Source of the DNA: Paeniglutamicibacter antarcticus_C
GTDB lineage: Bacteria; Actinomycetota; Actinomycetes; Actinomycetales; Micrococcaceae
Assembly (NCBI RefSeq): GCF_039544305.1
Contig: NZ_BAABLK010000013.1
Location: forward strand, 10,068-74,067
DNA: 64,000 nucleotides
Direction: 5' to 3'
Part shown: piece by piece, positions 61,331 through 64,000 of the stretch
Layout of the letters: each line of letters begins with the position of its first letter
Position numbering within the stretch: position 1 is the stretch's first letter
The notes under the pieces: model-generated
What the model was told of the DNA's origin: nothing
The model's database searches: none
Seen by the model: only the letters and a program-made list of their open reading frames with translations
Translations under genes and position numbers: made by a program

Positions 61331-62621
61331 GGTTGGGCTCCGTTTCACGATGAGGGGTGCCGAGCCCGTAGGGCAACAGCGGATGGGCGTCGGAGATTTC
61401 GAGGAGCCGGTTGTATTTGGCCACCCGTTCTCCACGGGCGGGGGCACCGGACTTGAGCTGGCCGCAGCCCAGGCCAACGGCCAGGTCTGCCACAAAGCTG
61501 TCCATGGTTTCCCCGGACCGGTGGGAAACCATGGAGCTGAAGCCGCCGTGCTCGGCGATGGTGAAGGTGTCCAGTGTTTGGCTCACGGTGCCGATTTGGT
61601 TGGGTTTGAGCAAGACGGCGTTGGCTGACGCGTTCTGGATTCCGGTGCGCAGCAGCTCGGGGTTGGTAACGAATATGTCATCCCCCACCACCTGCACCAA
61701 GTTGCCCAAGCGCGCCGTCAGCTCCGTCCATCCGTGGGCGTCCTCCTCGGCCAGGGGGTCCTCCAGGCTGCGGATCGGGTAGTTGGCGACCAGCTTCTCG
61801 TAGTAGCCCACCAACTCGGTGGAGGAGTAGGAGCTCCCGTTCAGCTCATAAACTCCGTCGCGGTAAAAATAGTTTGCTGCCGGGTCCAGGGCGATGGATA
61901 CCCCGTCCGTCCCGGGGCTGTGGCCTGCCTCCTCGATGGCCTTCGTTATCAGCTCCAGCGCCTCCTGGGCCGAGGAGATCTCCGGCGCGTATCCGCCCTC
62001 GTCCCCAAGACCCGTGGACATGCCCTTGGCTCGCAGCACTGTGCCCAGCGCATGGTAGACCTCCGAGCCCCACCGGATGGCCTCGGGCAGGTTCCGCGCC
62101 CCGGTGGGCGCGATCATGAATTCCTGGAATGCCAGCGGGTTCGCTGCGTGGGCGCCGCCGTTAAGGACGTTGAAGTGCGGGACGGGCAACCGCCCTGCGC
62201 GTCCAACGGTTTTCCCGATCCAGGCGTGCAACGGCTGTCCAGCGACCGAGGCAAAGGCACGTGCCGCTGCCATGGACACCGCTACGATGGCGTTTGCCCC
62301 CAGCCGGGATTTATCCGCCGTGCCGTCCAGCTCGCACAAGGCGCCATCAAGGGATCGTTGGCTCGGCCAGGGTCTTGAGAGCAACAGCTCAGCGATGGCC
62401 GTGTTGATGCCGGCAACCGCGGATTCCACTCCGCGCCCCGAATAGTTTCTTCCACCGTCGCGCAGTTCAACGGCTTCGTGGGTTCCTGTGGATGCTCCCG
62501 AAGGCGCCGAGGCCGTCAGGACGGAACCTCCCTGGCACGTCAGTGCCACTTGGAGGGTGGGATGGCCGCGCGAATCAAGGATCTGCAAGGCATGGACCGC
62601 GGTGAAGGTCACGTCGTTCAT
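61323..62621 (-). CDS. eno: Enolase paralogue in the fluoride operon
   Basis: A 432-residue enolase converting 2-phosphoglycerate to PEP. Catalytic and metal residues are present: NGGAHAANPLAFQEFM, the Glu in GLGDEGGYAP, metal Asp/Glu in ALDPAANYFY, EDPLAEED and GDDIFVTNP, the catalytic Lys in NAVLLKPNQIGT, and SHRSGETMDSF. It departs from housekeeping enolases at several conserved spots (DSRGHPT for SRGNPT, KPNQIG for KxNQIG neighbours). Enolase is the classical target of fluoride-phosphate inhibition, so this is likely a spare or less sensitive isoform. GGAG lies ahead of the ATG. Confidence 0.93.
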   Translation of the reverse strand: MNDVTFTAVHALQILDSRGHPTLQVALTCQGGSVLTASAPSGASTGTHEAVELRDGGRNYSGRGVESAVAGINTAIAELLLSRPWPSQRSLDGALCELDGTADKSRLGANAIVAVSMAAARAFASVAGQPLHAWIGKTVGRAGRLPVPHFNVLNGGAHAANPLAFQEFMIAPTGARNLPEAIRWGSEVYHALGTVLRAKGMSTGLGDEGGYAPEISSAQEALELITKAIEEAGHSPGTDGVSIALDPAANYFYRDGVYELNGSSYSSTELVGYYEKLVANYPIRSLEDPLAEEDAHGWTELTARLGNLVQVVGDDIFVTNPELLRTGIQNASANAVLLKPNQIGTVSQTLDTFTIAEHGGFSSMVSHRSGETMDSFVADLAVGLGCGQLKSGAPARGERVAKYNRLLEISDAHPLLPYGLGTPHRETEPNHD

Positions 62622-62679
62622 GGTGGATACTCCTGTCAGGGAACAATGCTAATGGTCAAGGCCGTAAAGAGCGCTACGC

Positions 62680-63435
62680 TCACGTACCGCCGCCGGCAGC
62701 GAGAAGGTCAACGGCTGCGGCCGCAGCGGAGGGATCCAGGTAGGTTCCGCCTCTCGGGGAGGGAAGGAATCCGGGATCGAAGCCGTATTCCAGTGGATGA
62801 CCTGTAGGTAGGTTCAGCGATTCCACCTCGTCCTCGCCCAGGGAATCGATCACCAGGCACAGGGCACGCAGGGAATTGCCATGGCCAACAACCAAGACAT
62901 CGGAACCGGCCTCCAGCGCGGGTCTCAGGGTTCCCTGCCAGAACCCCCGGATCCTGGTGGCAACGGCGTTCAGCGACTCGGTTGCGTGAGCGGCGCCCTG
63001 GGGCATCGCCGCCACCGCGCTGTTTCGGCCGATGGTAGTCAACAGTCGTGCGCTCATGGGCGGCGGGGCTTCATCAAGGGACCGGCGCCAACGGTGGAGC
63101 ATCTGGAGCCCGAACTCTTCCAGGAGTTCGGTTCGGCGCCGCCCGGTAAGGGCACCGTAGCTGCGTTCATTGAGTTCCCAGGCCTTGCTCACCGGAACCT
63201 TTCCGCGGGTCAGCGCCGCGGTGAGCAACTCACCGGTTTCCGTCGCGCGGACCATCGTCGAGGAATAAATGAGCTCCGGGAGGAAGCCAGCGGATGCGAG
63301 GACCGCGGCGGCCTTGAGCGATTGGGCTCGACCCCGGGCTGTCAGCGGCGGGTTGAGCAGACCGGTGAACCGGCCCTGCGCGTTCAGCGTGCTTTCGCCG
63401 TGGCGCAAAAGGACAAGGGTTCCGTGATCGGGCAT
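62680..63435 (-). CDS. gpmA: 2,3-bisphosphoglycerate-dependent phosphoglycerate mutase
   Basis: A 251-residue histidine-phosphatase-fold mutase. The phospho-His is in LVLLRHGESTLNAQGRFTG, then YSSTMVRATETGELL, the acid Glu in AWELNERSYGALTGR, and the second His in LVVGHGNSLRALC; NLPTGHPLEYGFD is diagnostic of dPGM. It interconverts 3- and 2-phosphoglycerate, the step before enolase. First gene after fluoride riboswitch A, 58 bp ahead of eno. Presumably an extra copy to the housekeeping gpm elsewhere. Confidence 0.93.
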   Translation of the reverse strand: MPDHGTLVLLRHGESTLNAQGRFTGLLNPPLTARGRAQSLKAAAVLASAGFLPELIYSSTMVRATETGELLTAALTRGKVPVSKAWELNERSYGALTGRRRTELLEEFGLQMLHRWRRSLDEAPPPMSARLLTTIGRNSAVAAMPQGAAHATESLNAVATRIRGFWQGTLRPALEAGSDVLVVGHGNSLRALCLVIDSLGEDEVESLNLPTGHPLEYGFDPGFLPSPRGGTYLDPSAAAAAVDLLAAGGGT

Positions 63436-63460
63436 GGTGCACCTACCTCTGAGCAGCAAA

Positions 63461-63523
63461 GGCAGGAACCATTAGCCGGACGGCGGTTCGAACTGCAAGG
63501 CAGTTCCGGCGGGATCCATCGCC
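63461..63523 (-). ncRNA. Fluoride (crcB-motif) riboswitch A, before gpm-eno-usp-crcB2
   Basis: Read on the minus strand: GGCGATGGATCCCGCC, hairpin GAACTGC-CTT-GCAGTTC, GAACCGCCGTCCGGC, then TAATGGTTCCTGCC. The order matches the crcB motif (GGCGAUG...CCCGCC, AACNGCC, GGCUNAUGGNNCCU). The pseudoknot GGATCC/GGTTCC has one mismatch. The aptamer starts 7 nt after a TAAGAT -10 and ends 25 nt before the gpm ATG. Confidence 0.92.
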
Positions 63524-63530
63524 ATCATCA

Positions 63531-63536
63531 ATCTTA
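63531..63536 (-). promoter_or_regulatory. -10 element before fluoride riboswitch A
   Basis: TAAGAT on the minus strand ends 7 nt before the first base of the aptamer, so the transcript should begin at the riboswitch. No clear -35 is visible. Confidence 0.6.
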
Positions 63537-63636
63537 CAACGTCACTGACGCCGGACACCAGCTCGGTGTCGAGCCGCGCTAATCGCCGCATGGCCGCTAC
63601 GTTTCATCAAAAGGAAACCCGTGTTTCGGCTGCGGC

Positions 63637-63874
63637 CTATGAACCCAAGCGCAGCAGTGGTGACGGATCGCCTGTCGGCTCCGCGCCGGGTGCTTGCCGG
63701 TAGTGGTAGCCGGAGATGGTTTCAAATCCCAGGGACCCGTAGAGTCCGAGGGCCACCGAGTTGGATTCAGCGACCTGCAGCCAGATCTCTTCGAGGTTCC
63801 GTCTTGAGGCTTCTTCGATCAGGGACCGAACCACCGAACGGCCGTAGCCGCGGGACCGGGAGCCAACACGGGTA
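63637..63874 (-). pseudogene. GNAT acetyltransferase truncated by an insertion sequence
   Basis: Only the C-terminal half of a GNAT protein remains: the acetyl-CoA loop in SRSRGYGRSVVRSLIEEA, then LEEIWLQVAESNSVALGLYGSLGFETI and a tail ending LLRLGS. The N-terminal half is replaced upstream by an IS3-type element whose edge is near 63875; the open frame that runs into the element starts inside it. Substrate not inferable. Confidence 0.8.
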
Positions 63875-64000
63875 TGAGGTGTACTACTGATATGAGACAG
63901 TTCCTGAAAGGATTGTTCCCATGTCTTCTCGACCAACCTACTCTGATGAGTTCAAAGCCGATGCAGTTGCGTTAGTTGAATCCTCTGGCCGCCCGCTAGC
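63875..64000 (+). mobile_element. IS3-family insertion sequence, left end
   Basis: The element begins near TGAGGTGTACTACTGATA at about 63875, judged from where GNAT homology stops, and continues past the window edge. It carries the start of an IS3-type orfA. The right end, the inverted repeat partner and target duplication are outside the window. Confidence 0.75.
63921..64000 (+). CDS. IS3-type transposase OrfA, N-terminal fragment
   Basis: The first 26 codons read MSSRPTYSDEFKADAVALVE and on, the standard start of the helix-turn-helix OrfA (HTH_Tnp_1) of actinobacterial IS3 elements, which binds the inverted repeats. GAAAGGA lies 7 nt before the ATG. The rest, including the OrfB integrase, is outside the window. 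Confidence 0.85.
   Translation, partial: MSSRPTYSDEFKADAVALVESSGRPL

Noticed and set aside
1..64000. CRISPR arrays, prophage or replication origin
   Set aside because: No regularly spaced direct repeats, phage structural genes, att-like repeats or DnaA-box clusters were seen.

Overview
The window is a high-GC actinobacterial chromosome segment. Gene content and order (uvrA, uvrB/coaE, rpsA, polA, pyk, gltBD, lgt and a trp operon with its two actinobacterial membrane-protein companions) point to the Micrococcaceae, close to Arthrobacter/Paeniglutamicibacter. That placement is inferred from remembered synteny and protein style, not from a search. Many promoters have a TAnnnT hexamer 6-10 nt before the start codon, the pattern of leaderless actinobacterial transcripts.

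Left third (1-25 kb): the 5' part of uvrA with an SOS box; a GntR regulator; an MBL-fold hydrolase; a DUF222/HNH protein; a lipoprotein; trans-aconitate methyltransferase; a DUF3516 helicase; a peptidase; and an MFS-SMR-SMR efflux operon. Then comes terC behind a yybP-ykoY-type manganese riboswitch, followed by a coaE-(two unknowns)-uvrB operon. Next are a YigZ protein, an RlmG/RsmC-type methyltransferase, a membrane-protein gene broken by two single-base shifts in G5 runs, an isochorismatase-fold protein with an altered active site, a cytosolic subtilase with a small partner, and rpsA.

Middle (25-48 kb): a polA operon carrying two Eis-type acetyltransferases and a polysaccharide-deacetylase-like lipoprotein; a decayed P-loop kinase gene; a phosphate transporter pair; a PLP decarboxylase with a GPH-type transporter; a YciO/Sua5 protein; an aldose epimerase; a PdtaR-type ANTAR regulator; tRNA-Leu(CAA); pyk; and gltD/gltB.

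Right part (48-64 kb): lgt-trpA-trpB-trpC-(HGxxPAA)-(Trp membrane protein)-trpE-hisI on the minus strand, then what I consider the most interesting region, a fluoride-response island. One fluoride (crcB-motif) riboswitch precedes gpm-eno-usp-crcB-crcB. A second, independent fluoride riboswitch precedes two overlapping genes for MutS-type ATPases that lack the mismatch-recognition domain. The logic suggests fluoride export by a two-gene Fluc channel, replacement of the fluoride-sensitive glycolytic step by extra enolase/mutase isoforms, and an unexplained MutS-like ATPase pair under the same signal. The window ends in an IS3-type element that has cut into an acetyltransferase gene.
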